Shown here: positions 9,830 to 18,528 of the stretch, piece after piece
Layout: each line of letters starts with the position of its first letter
Numbering within the stretch: the first letter of the stretch is position 1
Origin: Bacteroidales bacterium
GTDB lineage: Bacteria; Bacteroidota; Bacteroidia; Bacteroidales; Muribaculaceae
Assembly (NCBI GenBank): GCA_014800795.1
Contig: JAAVFL010000054.1
Coordinates: forward strand, 22,910-86,909
Direction of reading: 5' to 3'
Length of the DNA: 64,000 nucleotides
The notes under the pieces: model-generated
What the model was told of the DNA's origin: nothing
Database searches by the model: none
Seen by the model: the letters and a program-made list of their open reading frames with translations, nothing else
Position numbers and translations under genes: made by a program

Positions 9830-11893
9830 ATGAGAAAAATCCAACTGATTATGATGCTGATTGTCACAGCTGTATCGACAGTTCTGGCAAGAAACGTATC
9901 CGTAGCCGACAATACAGTAGGATCTGAGCGATGGGTGCGCCAGACATTTCTGAAGAACAGTGACCTCCCCTTCTCTTTCACTCTCGACGGAAAGAATTCC
10001 GACACATTTCTTGGCAAATGGTCCCGCAAAATGGTGGCTGGCGAAAACACTGCCGACGGAGTAAAAAACTACAGCCTTGAGCTGACATCTCCCGACAAAG
10101 CGCTGCGCATCAACTGCGAAATAACAACTTTCCCTGATTTTTCAGCCGCTGAATGGGTGCTGTATTTCACCAATCTGTCCGATACCGACTCTCCGCAAAT
10201 CTCCGGCATCAATGCCGCCGACCTCAATTTCACCACACGGCGCAAAACCCCTGACTGGAGACTCTACACCGCACGCGGCACCAGTGCCAGAGACAACGAC
10301 TTCAATCCTCTCTCATATTCACTCGCAGACACAACCATCCACTTCCGTCCCTCCGAAGGACGCTCGTCATCAGTTAGCGCATTTCCGTTCTACAACCTCG
10401 CTGAATCAGATACCGAAGGTATGTGTCTGGCCATCGGCTGGAGCGGGACATGGTTCGCCGACTTCATATCAGACACAAAACCCAATTCACTCGGTTTCAA
10501 AACCGGCATGGAAGGTGTCGATCTGTTTCTTTATCCCGGGGAGACGATCCGTACACCACGCGTGGCGATTGTACAATGGTCCGGCACAGACCGCATCGAC
10601 GGAAACAACACCCTCCGCCGATTCATGCTTGCCCACCACTCCCCACGCCTCGGCAACGGCGAGCCTGCTCAGCCACCTCTATGCATGAGTTTTGATTATG
10701 GCGATCCCGCTCCTTGCGGTGAGTACGAAAGTTTTACGGAGCTTCTCGGACGCGCTGTTGTGGAGCGTCACCGCAATTTCGATATCATGCCTGAGGTATT
10801 CTGGCTTGATGCCGGATGGTATGAGGGTAACAATGCTCCTGCATCAAGCGAACAGGGATGCGGATGGTACAATACCGCCGGAAGCTGGAAAGCCGATCCA
10901 CACCGTTTCCCCAACGGCCTCAAACCTATTGCCGACGACATACACAAAGCCGGAGCAAAATTCATGGTATGGTTCGAACCCGAACGCGTATATGAAGGAA
11001 CTACTATCGACCGCGAACACCCTGAAATGCTGATCAAACTCAACGATGGCAACAAATCTCGCCTTCTGAATCTCGGCGACCCTGCCGCCCTCGACTTCAT
11101 CTGCCGCACAATCGGCGACTTTATCGAGGAAAACGGCATTGATTACTACCGTCAGGACTTCAATATGGCGCCCGCACCCTATTGGGCCCAGAACGATCCC
11201 GAGGGGAGAAAAGGCATCACAGAAATCCGTCATATAGAAGGCCTTTACAAGTTCTGGGACTATCTGCTCGAACGTTTCCCCGAAATGCTTATCGACAACT
11301 GCGCCAGCGGAGGCAGACGTCTTGATCTCGAAACCTCGTCGCGTTCCATGCCGTTATGGCGTACCGACTGCAGTTACGGCGAACCGACATGCATGCAATC
11401 ACACGAATACGGTCTGTCACAATACCTTCCACTACACGGAACCGGTGTGTTCAATACCGACATATATTGCACACGCTCGGCAATGAGCAGCGCATATGAC
11501 TGGGGAGGTGAGATCTTCAGCTACCGCAATACGGTAAAAAGCATCCGCGATGTAGTAGCCATGTATAAGGAACTAAGGCAATATTATACAGCCGACTTTT
11601 ACCCTCTGAGCGGCGATGGAGATATAAACGGTAAAAATATCTGGATAGCATGGCAGTTCAACGATCCCGCCGACAAATCAGGTATAGTTCAGGCCTTCCG
11701 ACGCGACGAAGCGCCTGAGGAAAACTATATTGTAAAACTGAGGGGAATCGATCCTGATACCGATTACGAACTTTACGACTACGACACAGCCACCCGGGAA
11801 GTTGTAAACGGGAGAATACTCACCGACGGATATAACGTCACATTACCGCAACCGCGTTCATCTAAACTGCTCCGGTACAGGCAGGTGCAGTAA
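9830..11893 (+). CDS. Secreted GH36-type alpha-galactosidase
   Basis: Protein of 687 residues with a signal peptide (MRKIQLIMMLIVTAVSTVLA). An N-terminal beta-sandwich region is followed by a TIM barrel with the family landmarks: FWLDAGWY (about 325-331), MVWFEPERV, the nucleophile Asp in YYRQDFN (about D443), DNCASGGRRLDLE, and the acid/base Asp in LWRTDC (about D513). Such enzymes release terminal alpha-galactose from raffinose-type oligosaccharides, galactomannans or host glycans; export suggests action outside the inner membrane. The GH43 gene follows after 75 bases with no promoter box or terminator between them, so the pair is probably co-transcribed. The exact substrate cannot be told. 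Confidence 0.9.
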   Translation: MRKIQLIMMLIVTAVSTVLARNVSVADNTVGSERWVRQTFLKNSDLPFSFTLDGKNSDTFLGKWSRKMVAGENTADGVKNYSLELTSPDKALRINCEITTFPDFSAAEWVLYFTNLSDTDSPQISGINAADLNFTTRRKTPDWRLYTARGTSARDNDFNPLSYSLADTTIHFRPSEGRSSSVSAFPFYNLAESDTEGMCLAIGWSGTWFADFISDTKPNSLGFKTGMEGVDLFLYPGETIRTPRVAIVQWSGTDRIDGNNTLRRFMLAHHSPRLGNGEPAQPPLCMSFDYGDPAPCGEYESFTELLGRAVVERHRNFDIMPEVFWLDAGWYEGNNAPASSEQGCGWYNTAGSWKADPHRFPNGLKPIADDIHKAGAKFMVWFEPERVYEGTTIDREHPEMLIKLNDGNKSRLLNLGDPAALDFICRTIGDFIEENGIDYYRQDFNMAPAPYWAQNDPEGRKGITEIRHIEGLYKFWDYLLERFPEMLIDNCASGGRRLDLETSSRSMPLWRTDCSYGEPTCMQSHEYGLSQYLPLHGTGVFNTDIYCTRSAMSSAYDWGGEIFSYRNTVKSIRDVVAMYKELRQYYTADFYPLSGDGDINGKNIWIAWQFNDPADKSGIVQAFRRDEAPEENYIVKLRGIDPDTDYELYDYDTATREVVNGRILTDGYNVTLPQPRSSKLLRYRQVQ

Positions 11894-11968
11894 CAGCGAA
11901 ATACCACACAGCACAGAACTTCGCTCAACTATAACAAACATACAAAAACAAACAAAAACAGCCAGAAT

Positions 11969-12976
11969 ATGAACATTTCCAAAAGCAGCCTTCTTTGTAT
12001 CGCCCTGCTGGCCGGCATTGCATCACCGGCCCACGCTAAGAAAGATCTCACCTACCACAACCCGGTGATCAACCGTTCGGCTCCGGATCCTACGGTAATA
12101 CGCGCCGACGACGGAACATATTATCTCTATGCAACCGAAAACGTCCGCAACCTTCCGATTTTCAAATCCGACGACCTTGTGAACTGGGAACTTGTAGGCA
12201 CAGCTTTCACCGACGAAACACGTCCGCAGATGGTACCCGACGGAAATATATGGGCTCCGGACATCCAGAAAATTGGCGACAAATATGTACTCTACTATTC
12301 AAAATCACGCTGGGGCGGCGAATGGGAATGTGGCGTAGGTGTAGCCACCGCCGACTCACCCGAGGGCCCCTTTACCGATCATGGAAAACTGTTCATAAGC
12401 AATGAAATCGGCGTACAAAACAGTATAGATCCGATCTATGTGTCCGACAACGGAAAACATTATATATTCTGGGGAAGTTTCCGCGGCATATACGCAATCG
12501 AACTTTCCGACGACGCACTGTCTGTAAAGGAGGGTGCGAAACCGATTCAGGTGGCCGGAACCCTCACCGAAGGCACCAACATCTTCAAACACGACGGCTA
12601 CTACTATCTCGTCGGCTCGGCGGGCAGCTGCTGCGAGGGAGAAAGAAGCACATACCGTGTTGTCGTAGCCCGCTCCAAAGATCTCCTCGGTCCGTATGTC
12701 GATAAGGAAGGTAAACCTGCTATGGACAATAATTTCTCGCTCGTTCTCGAACGCAGCCAGAACGTAATTGGTCCGGGACACAATGCCAACTTCGTAACCG
12801 ACGATGCCGGACAATACTGGATGCTTTATCACGGATTCGATGCAGCTGAGCCTGAAGCCGGTCGTAAAGTCTATCTTGATCGCATCTACTGGGATGCAGA
12901 AGGGTGGCCGCGAACCGAGACAGGACAACCATCCGATGCTGCCAAGCGCCCTGTGATCAAGAAGAAAAAGAAATAA
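11969..12976 (+). CDS. Secreted glycoside hydrolase family 43 protein, arabinan-type
   Basis: Protein of 335 residues with a signal peptide (MNISKSSLLCIALLAG, cleavage near AHA). It is a single five-bladed propeller domain. The three catalytic acids can be placed: the base in SAPDPT (about D40), the pKa-tuning Asp in NSIDPI (about D154) and the general acid in LTEGTN (about E201). The size and the segments WAPDIQ and GPGHNANF resemble arabinan endo-1,5-alpha-arabinosidases, but xylosidase or exo-arabinosidase activity is possible within GH43. It ends in an unusual run of five lysines. A strong terminator follows. Confidence 0.88.
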   Translation: MNISKSSLLCIALLAGIASPAHAKKDLTYHNPVINRSAPDPTVIRADDGTYYLYATENVRNLPIFKSDDLVNWELVGTAFTDETRPQMVPDGNIWAPDIQKIGDKYVLYYSKSRWGGEWECGVGVATADSPEGPFTDHGKLFISNEIGVQNSIDPIYVSDNGKHYIFWGSFRGIYAIELSDDALSVKEGAKPIQVAGTLTEGTNIFKHDGYYYLVGSAGSCCEGERSTYRVVVARSKDLLGPYVDKEGKPAMDNNFSLVLERSQNVIGPGHNANFVTDDAGQYWMLYHGFDAAEPEAGRKVYLDRIYWDAEGWPRTETGQPSDAAKRPVIKKKKK

Positions 12977-12990
12977 AAACTCTCTCTGAT

Positions 12991-13043
12991 AAAAACAGCA
13001 GCAGACCTGCCGACAAAAGACGGTCAGGTCTGCTGCTGTTTTT
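12991..13043 (+). terminator. Terminator after the GH43 gene
   Basis: Nineteen-base perfect arms (12991-13009 and 13025-13043) start with AAAAACAGCAGCAGACCTG and end in GTTTTTATATTTT. The flanking A- and T-runs could let it work on both strands, closing the small convergent gene as well. Confidence 0.85.
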
Positions 13044-13062
13044 ATATTTTCAGCAAAACCAA

Positions 13063-13308
13063 TTAATCACGATGTATAGACGGGTAATCGCGCCACACAT
13101 CTACCTTACCGTATAAATTACCATCTTTCACAACCTTTCGGTAACCCAAAAACATCCTGAAAACTACCAGATACGTAGCAATGGCCCACACAACATGATA
13201 CCACTCCCCCTCACCCATTATGAAATCAATAACTTCAGACGCGATTATCCCCAGACCGAATAATGAAAACACGCCCCATAAATTCCGTTTTACTTTATTG
13301 CTAATCAT
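13063..13308 (-). CDS. Small membrane protein of unknown function
   Basis: Protein of 81 residues with two hydrophobic stretches: about 8-29 (LWGVFSLFGLGIIASEVIDFI) and about 37-55 (HVVWAIATYLVVFRMFLGY). The tail is charged and hydrophilic. I do not recognise a family. The ATG at 13308 follows the purine-rich run GAAAGAAAGA; an in-frame GTG at 13335 would add nine residues. It is alone on its strand and no consensus promoter is visible upstream. The clean two-helix hydropathy supports a real gene. Confidence 0.55.
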   Translation of the reverse strand: MISNKVKRNLWGVFSLFGLGIIASEVIDFIMGEGEWYHVVWAIATYLVVFRMFLGYRKVVKDGNLYGKVDVWRDYPSIHRD

Positions 13309-13481
13309 TCTTTCTTTCGAATATTGTTGACTCACCTACTATATCATATGTAACGATACATCTCCACATTTAGTAAGTAAGTCGTGGAATTTATTTTACC
13401 GTTCTTGAATACAATCCGCACTGACCATATATGGAAAATTCACCTTTAATACCAACTTTTGGCGCAATAGACAAAAAAAGA

Positions 13482-13513
13482 TTTGGCAAGGTGGCTGATT
13501 TTGAGTAACTTTG
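13482..13513 (+). promoter_or_regulatory. Strong Bacteroidetes-type promoter of the etf operon
   Basis: TTTG at 13482-13485, then 20 bases, then TAACTTTG at 13506-13513: a full match to both elements. The leader to etfB would be about 90 bases. Confidence 0.8.
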
Positions 13514-13609
13514 CAGTGTTGAATTTTACGCATTCTCTTCAGATAAAAATTATCAAGCGAGAATGCACTTCATACCGAAAATTATAAACCAAAACTTAAT
13601 AGCAACATT

Positions 13610-14482
13610 ATGAGCTTAAACATCGTAGTTCTTGCAAAGCAGGTACCCGACACCCGCAACGTAGGAAAAGATGCTATGAAGGAAGATGGAACAATCAACC
13701 GCGCTGCTCTGCCGGCCATCTTTAATCCTGAAGACCTCAACGCTCTCGAACAGGCTCTCCGCCTTAAAGACGCTAATCCAGGAAGTACAGTGACAATGCT
13801 CACCATGGGTCTTCCCCGCGCAGCTGAGGTGATCCGCGAAGCCATGTTTCGCGGAGCCGACACAGGAATCGTTCTCACCGACCGTGCCCTTGGCGGTGCC
13901 GATACCCTCGCAACCTCTTACTCTCTCGCACAAGCCATCAAGAAGATGGGTAAGGTTGACATAGTTCTCTGCGGTCGTCAGGCCATTGACGGCGATACAG
14001 CCCAGGTAGGCCCGCAGGTAGCGGAGAAGCTCGGTCTGCCTCAGGTGACATATGCAGAAGAGATTCTTTCAACCGCCGACGGGAAAGCTACAATTGTCCG
14101 CCGCATAGAATCCGGAGTGGAGACAGTAAAAGCTCCAATGCCCCTGGTCGTGACAGTCAACGGATCGGCACCCGATTGCCGTCCGCGCAACGCCAAGCGC
14201 GTAATGCAGTACAAATATGCTGTATCACCCTCCGAAAAAGAGAAACTGTCTGATGAGCTCAAGGCTCTCGTTGACAAGCGTCCGGGGCTGAACCTTCAGG
14301 AATGGAGTGCGGCTTTCGTAGAGGCAGATCCCGCCCAGATCGGTATGGCAGGCTCACCCACAAAGGTGAAAGCTATAGAAAATGTCGTGTTCACAGCCAA
14401 GGAATCACTCTGTCTTGACAACAACGACGAGCAGATCGAGGAGCTGGTGAAAACCCTTATCGCCAACCATACAATCGGCTAA
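13610..14482 (+). CDS. etfB: Electron transfer flavoprotein beta subunit
   Basis: Protein of 290 residues with the ETF beta (FixA) fold: opening NIVVLAKQVPDT, then RAALPAIFNPEDLNALEQAL, LCGRQAIDGDTAQVGP and the C-terminal ADPAQIGMAGSPTKV. With EtfA it carries FAD and relays electrons from acyl-CoA dehydrogenases. It is first in an etfB-etfA-acyl-CoA dehydrogenase operon with a consensus promoter. The sequence alone does not show whether this ETF bifurcates electrons. Confidence 0.95.
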   Translation: MSLNIVVLAKQVPDTRNVGKDAMKEDGTINRAALPAIFNPEDLNALEQALRLKDANPGSTVTMLTMGLPRAAEVIREAMFRGADTGIVLTDRALGGADTLATSYSLAQAIKKMGKVDIVLCGRQAIDGDTAQVGPQVAEKLGLPQVTYAEEILSTADGKATIVRRIESGVETVKAPMPLVVTVNGSAPDCRPRNAKRVMQYKYAVSPSEKEKLSDELKALVDKRPGLNLQEWSAAFVEADPAQIGMAGSPTKVKAIENVVFTAKESLCLDNNDEQIEELVKTLIANHTIG

Positions 14483-14514
14483 ACCACATCACCACATTCA
14501 ACAAAAGAATACCA

Positions 14515-15561
14515 ATGGACAATCAATATAACATTGCAAACCAGAACAACGTAATCGTATATTGCGAATACGACGACGGAAAGGTTGCCGATGTGAGCCT
14601 CGAGCTCCTAACCAAAGGTCGTCAGCTTGCCGACAAGCTGGGTGTAAAACTCGATGCCCTTGTAATTGGCGACAAACTCGACGGTATAGAGAAACAGCTC
14701 TTCCCCTACGGTGTTGACATGGTATATAAGGTAGAAGACAAGCGCCTCTATCCCTATACTTCCAATCCTCATGCAGCCGTACTCATCAAGCTGTTCAAGA
14801 TGATCAAGCCTCAGATATGTCTGATGGGCGCCACATGTATCGGCCGCGATCTCGGTCCCCGCGTAAGCTCCGCGCTTCATTCCGGTCTGACCGCCGACTG
14901 TACCGCACTTGAAATCGGCGATCACAAAGATCCGAAAACAGGCACCGAATACAAGGATCTTCTCTATCAGATCCGCCCCGCTTTCGGCGGAAACATCGTT
15001 GCAACCATCGTAAATCCCGAATGCCGCCCGCAGATGGCAACCGTTCGCGAAGGTGTGATGAAAAAGCAGGTTCTTGATCCCGAATACAAGGGTGAGGTAA
15101 CAAAACTCGACGCAGACTTCCTGGTCGATCCATCGGAATATGTAGTTGAGATTCTTGACCGTCACATCGCTAAGTCGAAAGTCAACATAAAGAACGCTCC
15201 CATTATCGTAGCCGGTGGCTATGGAGTTGGCAGCAAAGAGGGTTTCGACATGCTTTACGAACTCGCCGATGTGCTCGGTGCAGAAGTAGGCGCAACCCGC
15301 GCCGCTGTCGATGCCGGCTATGCCGAACATGAACGTCAGATCGGCCAGACCGGTGTGACAGTGCGTCCTAAACTCTACATTGCCTGCGGTATCTCCGGTC
15401 AGATCCAGCATATCGCCGGAATGAAGGAAAGCGCAATCATCCTCTCCATCAACAACGATCCCAACGCACCAATCAATTCAATCGCCGACTACGTGATAAC
15501 CGGCAACTACGAGGAGATCGTTCCCAAACTCATAAAGTATTATAAGAAAAACTCCAAGTAA
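14515..15561 (+). CDS. etfA: Electron transfer flavoprotein alpha subunit
   Basis: Protein of 348 residues. The N-terminal half carries GATCIGRDLGPRVSS and GLTADCTALEI. The C-terminal FAD domain shows IIVAGGYGVGSKEGF, VGATRAAVDAGY, RQIGQTGVTVRPKLYIACG and ISGQIQH, the standard FAD-binding landmarks of EtfA. It pairs with the EtfB encoded 32 bases upstream and is followed after 8 bases by the acyl-CoA dehydrogenase, its likely redox partner. Confidence 0.95.
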   Translation: MDNQYNIANQNNVIVYCEYDDGKVADVSLELLTKGRQLADKLGVKLDALVIGDKLDGIEKQLFPYGVDMVYKVEDKRLYPYTSNPHAAVLIKLFKMIKPQICLMGATCIGRDLGPRVSSALHSGLTADCTALEIGDHKDPKTGTEYKDLLYQIRPAFGGNIVATIVNPECRPQMATVREGVMKKQVLDPEYKGEVTKLDADFLVDPSEYVVEILDRHIAKSKVNIKNAPIIVAGGYGVGSKEGFDMLYELADVLGAEVGATRAAVDAGYAEHERQIGQTGVTVRPKLYIACGISGQIQHIAGMKESAIILSINNDPNAPINSIADYVITGNYEEIVPKLIKYYKKNSK

Positions 15562-15569
15562 GCACAGCC

Positions 15570-17285
15570 ATGGCTAATTTCTATACAGACAATCCCGACC
15601 TGAAGCTTCATCTGCAGCATCCACTGATGCGCAAAATAGTAGCTCTGAAAGAACGCGATTTCGCCGATGCCGAGAAGTTCGATTACGCGCCGCTCAACCA
15701 CGACGACGCCATGGACAACTATAACCGCGTACTCGAAATCGTTGGCGAGCTATGCGGCACCACTATTGCCGACAATGCCGAAGGTGTGGACCATGACGGC
15801 CCCACCGTAGCCAACGGCCGTGTGACTTACGCTCCCGGAACTCAGGAAAACCTCGCGGCATGCCGCAAGGCCGGTCTGATGGGTATGGCGATGCCCCGCC
15901 GCTACGGAGGCCTCAACTTCCCCATCACTCCCTACATCATGGCCGCTGACATCGTAAGCCGTGCCGATACCGGTTTCGAGAACCTCTGGGGACTTCAGGA
16001 CTGCGCGGAAACACTCTATGAATTCGGATCAGAAGACCAGCGCGAGCGTTTCATTCCCCGCGTATGCGCCGGCGAAACCATGTCGATGGACCTTACCGAA
16101 CCGGATGCAGGCTCCGATCTCCAGTCTGTAATGCTCAAGGCCACCGAACAGCCCGACGGCACATGGCTGCTCAACGGTGTCAAGCGCTTCATCACCAACG
16201 GCGACGCCGACATCCATCTGGTGCTCGCACGCTCTGAAGACGGCACCAAGGACGGCCGCGGTCTGTCTATGTTCATCTACGACAAGAATCAGGGCGGTGT
16301 AAACGTTCGCCGCATAGAAAACAAACTCGGTATCAAGGGATCTCCTACATGTGAGCTCGTATATAAAAATGCAAAAGCGGAACTCTGCGGTTCGCGTCGT
16401 CTCGGTCTTATCAAATATGTGATGGCACTCATGAACGGTGCGCGCCTCGGCATCGCAGCCCAAAGCGTAGGTGTCAGCGAAATCGCATACCGCGAAGCCG
16501 ATGCATACGCTAAAGACCGCAAACAGTTCGGAAAAGCAATCATCGAGTTCCCCGCAGTTCAGGAAATTCTCGCCAACATGAAGGCTAAGCTCGATGCATC
16601 GCGCTGCCTCCTCTACGAGACAGCCCGCTATGTAGACCTCTACAAAGCATACGAGGATATAGCACGCGACCGCTCACTCACTCCCGACGAACGCAAGGAG
16701 ATGAAACTATACAATAAGCTCGCCGATGCATGCACTCCCCTTGCCAAAGGTCTCACCAGCGAATACTGCAACCAGAACGCCTACGACTGTATACAGATTC
16801 ATGGCGGTTCAGGCTTCATGAAAGATTATGCTTGCGAACGCGTTTACCGCGACGCCCGCATTACTTCTATTTACGAAGGAACCACACAGCTTCAGGTTGT
16901 GGCAGCAATCCGCCACGTCTTCACCGGCACATATTCACAGCTCATCGCCGGCTACGCCGCTATGGAAATTTCGGAAGAACTTCAGGCACAGAAAGCCGTT
17001 GTCGAAGGTCTGGCTCAGAAATATGAAGAAGCAGTGAACCATGTTCACGAAATCAACGATACCGCTTACACCGACCTCATGGCACGCCATCTCGTCGAGA
17101 TGGCCGGCGACGTCGTTATGAGCTATCTGCTGATGACCGATGCAACACGCTATAACAGCGCATCGCTCACCCGCAGCGCCAAAGTATACGTGAACCTTGC
17201 AGCTGCCAATATCGCAAAAAATGCAGCCATCATCGCTTCGGTTACACCCGAAAACATGAGCGTGTACACTCCCCTGAACGACTGA
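15570..17285 (+). CDS. Acyl-CoA dehydrogenase family protein, long form
   Basis: Flavoprotein of 571 residues, longer than the roughly 380 of classical acyl-CoA dehydrogenases because of extra N-terminal residues and a C-terminal helical extension of about 120. Landmarks are MDLTEPDAGSDLQ in the FAD-contacting sheet, IHGGSGFMKDYACER, and the catalytic-base Glu in IYEGTTQLQ. It oxidises an acyl-CoA to the enoyl-CoA, or works in reverse, passing electrons to ETF. The co-operonic etfBA genes support this. The acyl substrate is unknown. I know of a similar three-gene arrangement in other Bacteroidales. Confidence 0.9.
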   Translation: MANFYTDNPDLKLHLQHPLMRKIVALKERDFADAEKFDYAPLNHDDAMDNYNRVLEIVGELCGTTIADNAEGVDHDGPTVANGRVTYAPGTQENLAACRKAGLMGMAMPRRYGGLNFPITPYIMAADIVSRADTGFENLWGLQDCAETLYEFGSEDQRERFIPRVCAGETMSMDLTEPDAGSDLQSVMLKATEQPDGTWLLNGVKRFITNGDADIHLVLARSEDGTKDGRGLSMFIYDKNQGGVNVRRIENKLGIKGSPTCELVYKNAKAELCGSRRLGLIKYVMALMNGARLGIAAQSVGVSEIAYREADAYAKDRKQFGKAIIEFPAVQEILANMKAKLDASRCLLYETARYVDLYKAYEDIARDRSLTPDERKEMKLYNKLADACTPLAKGLTSEYCNQNAYDCIQIHGGSGFMKDYACERVYRDARITSIYEGTTQLQVVAAIRHVFTGTYSQLIAGYAAMEISEELQAQKAVVEGLAQKYEEAVNHVHEINDTAYTDLMARHLVEMAGDVVMSYLLMTDATRYNSASLTRSAKVYVNLAAANIAKNAAIIASVTPENMSVYTPLND

Positions 17286-17301
17286 TTCTGTAATAACATA
17301 G

Positions 17302-17351
17302 AAATTAAAAGCGACGCCCGGGTTAAAAACCGTCGGCGTCGCTTTTAATTT
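17302..17351 (+). terminator. Terminator after the etf/acyl-CoA dehydrogenase operon
   Basis: Seventeen-base perfect arms (17302-17318 and 17335-17351), AAATTAAAAGCGACGCC and its complement, with a 16-base loop and a T-rich 3' side. The symmetrical A/T flanks could terminate both strands. Confidence 0.85.
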
Positions 17352-17408
17352 GTATGTAATAATTTTCAAGACTTACTTATTTTATCAATTTGCGTTGCCA
17401 TCTACACC

Positions 17409-18284
17409 TCACAACCTCGAATATGCGGGAGAAAAAGTATCTCCATCAGCAGGATTACCTGTGGAAAGTCCCTTCCGGAGCCAGCGCGAACGTTGGTCTG
17501 AGGTCCCATGATTGAAAGAGTCTGGAACAGCATATCCCTGCGCTTTCTTCTGCAGATAGTCATCGCCAATCTTTGACGCCGCGTCCAACGCCTCCTCTAT
17601 ATCTCCGGGCTCAAGCGACTGAAACATTTTATTATCATGATAAGCCCATACCCCCGCATAGAAATCGGCCTGCAACTCAAGCCTGACACTTATCTGGTTG
17701 GCCTCCTTCTCCGACACCTGCGCCATACGGTTGTGAGCCTGATCGAGAGTTCCGAGAAGATGCTGCACATGATGCCCCACTTCATGAGCAATTACATAAG
17801 CATACGCGAAATCCCCGTCGGCCCCGAGCGTACGCTTCATATCACGGAAAAACGACAGATCAAGATATACGGCATTATCAGCCGAGCAATAGAATGGTCC
17901 GGAAGCTGACGTCGCCCCTCCGCAACCGCTCTGCACCGATCCGGTGAATAGAACGAGTTCCGGTGGCTCATATGTGAGACCGTTCTGCTCGAAAATTTCT
18001 GTCCACACATCTTCTGTACCCGCCAATATCTGACGTGAAAACCTGGCGAGCTCCTCTTCCTCCTGTGTCGGGACATAAGACTGTTCCGAAGTATACCCAC
18101 CTGAAAGCAGGTTTCCACCGTTGTCCATAAGCACTTCGAGCGGATTGCCGCCCGACAGCCATGCGACAACACAAGCTATTATCACACCCACAATACCCCC
18201 GCCGGCCAGTTTACCTCCAATACCGGTACCTTTCCCACGTCGGTCATCCACATGATTACTCTCTCTACGTCCGTCAAGTCTCAT
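17409..18284 (-). CDS. ypfJ: YpfJ-type neutral zinc metallopeptidase
   Basis: Protein of 291 residues. A short basic N-terminus (MRLDGRRESNHVDDRRG) leads into a Gly-rich membrane anchor (about 25-45). The peptidase domain has a zinc site HEVGHH (about 167-172) and a downstream LELQADFYAGVWAY that supplies the third ligand. Two Cys (about 121 and 133, in QSGCGGA and FYCSADN) are conserved in the family. The substrate is unknown for this family. The ATG at 18284 gives the usual family N-terminus; the open frame runs 40 codons further but across the promoter region. The gene is monocistronic. Confidence 0.88.
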   Translation of the reverse strand: MRLDGRRESNHVDDRRGKGTGIGGKLAGGGIVGVIIACVVAWLSGGNPLEVLMDNGGNLLSGGYTSEQSYVPTQEEEELARFSRQILAGTEDVWTEIFEQNGLTYEPPELVLFTGSVQSGCGGATSASGPFYCSADNAVYLDLSFFRDMKRTLGADGDFAYAYVIAHEVGHHVQHLLGTLDQAHNRMAQVSEKEANQISVRLELQADFYAGVWAYHDNKMFQSLEPGDIEEALDAASKIGDDYLQKKAQGYAVPDSFNHGTSDQRSRWLRKGLSTGNPADGDTFSPAYSRL

Positions 18285-18401
18285 AAATAATTCGTTTCTG
18301 ATTCGAGTTCGCGCGGCATATGATCCGCTATTATATAACCGTTTATCGGCAACAAAAAGTTCGCCGTAAAGAAAACTTCCTTGCTTTGATGCGACATCAC
18401 A

Positions 18402-18409
18402 CAAATATA
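18402..18409 (-). promoter_or_regulatory. Candidate promoter -7 box for the zinc metallopeptidase
   Basis: On the minus strand it reads TATATTTG, a match to TAnnTTTG, 118 bases before the start codon. The -33 element is not evident. Confidence 0.35.
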
Positions 18410-18502
18410 CACATTGAAATCCTTACTCCGAAATAAATCCAAAAAAGCGCAAAATAAGATGAACATGCTCCTTCAGTATATGGAAAAGCGCGTAAGATTT
18501 AT

Positions 18503-18510
18503 TATTTTTG
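18503..18510 (+). promoter_or_regulatory. Candidate promoter -7 box for the T9SS cargo-lytic transglycosylase-uvrA run
   Basis: TATTTTTG matches TAnnTTTG 18 bases before the ATG at 18529, leaving a leader of about 12 bases. The -33 TTTG is not found at the expected distance. Confidence 0.45.
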
Positions 18511-18528
18511 TAGATTAATTGAAACGAG

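Noticed and set aside
14608..15411. A 267-codon minus-strand frame opposite etfA
   Set aside because: The same antisense effect; etfA is unmistakable on the plus strand.
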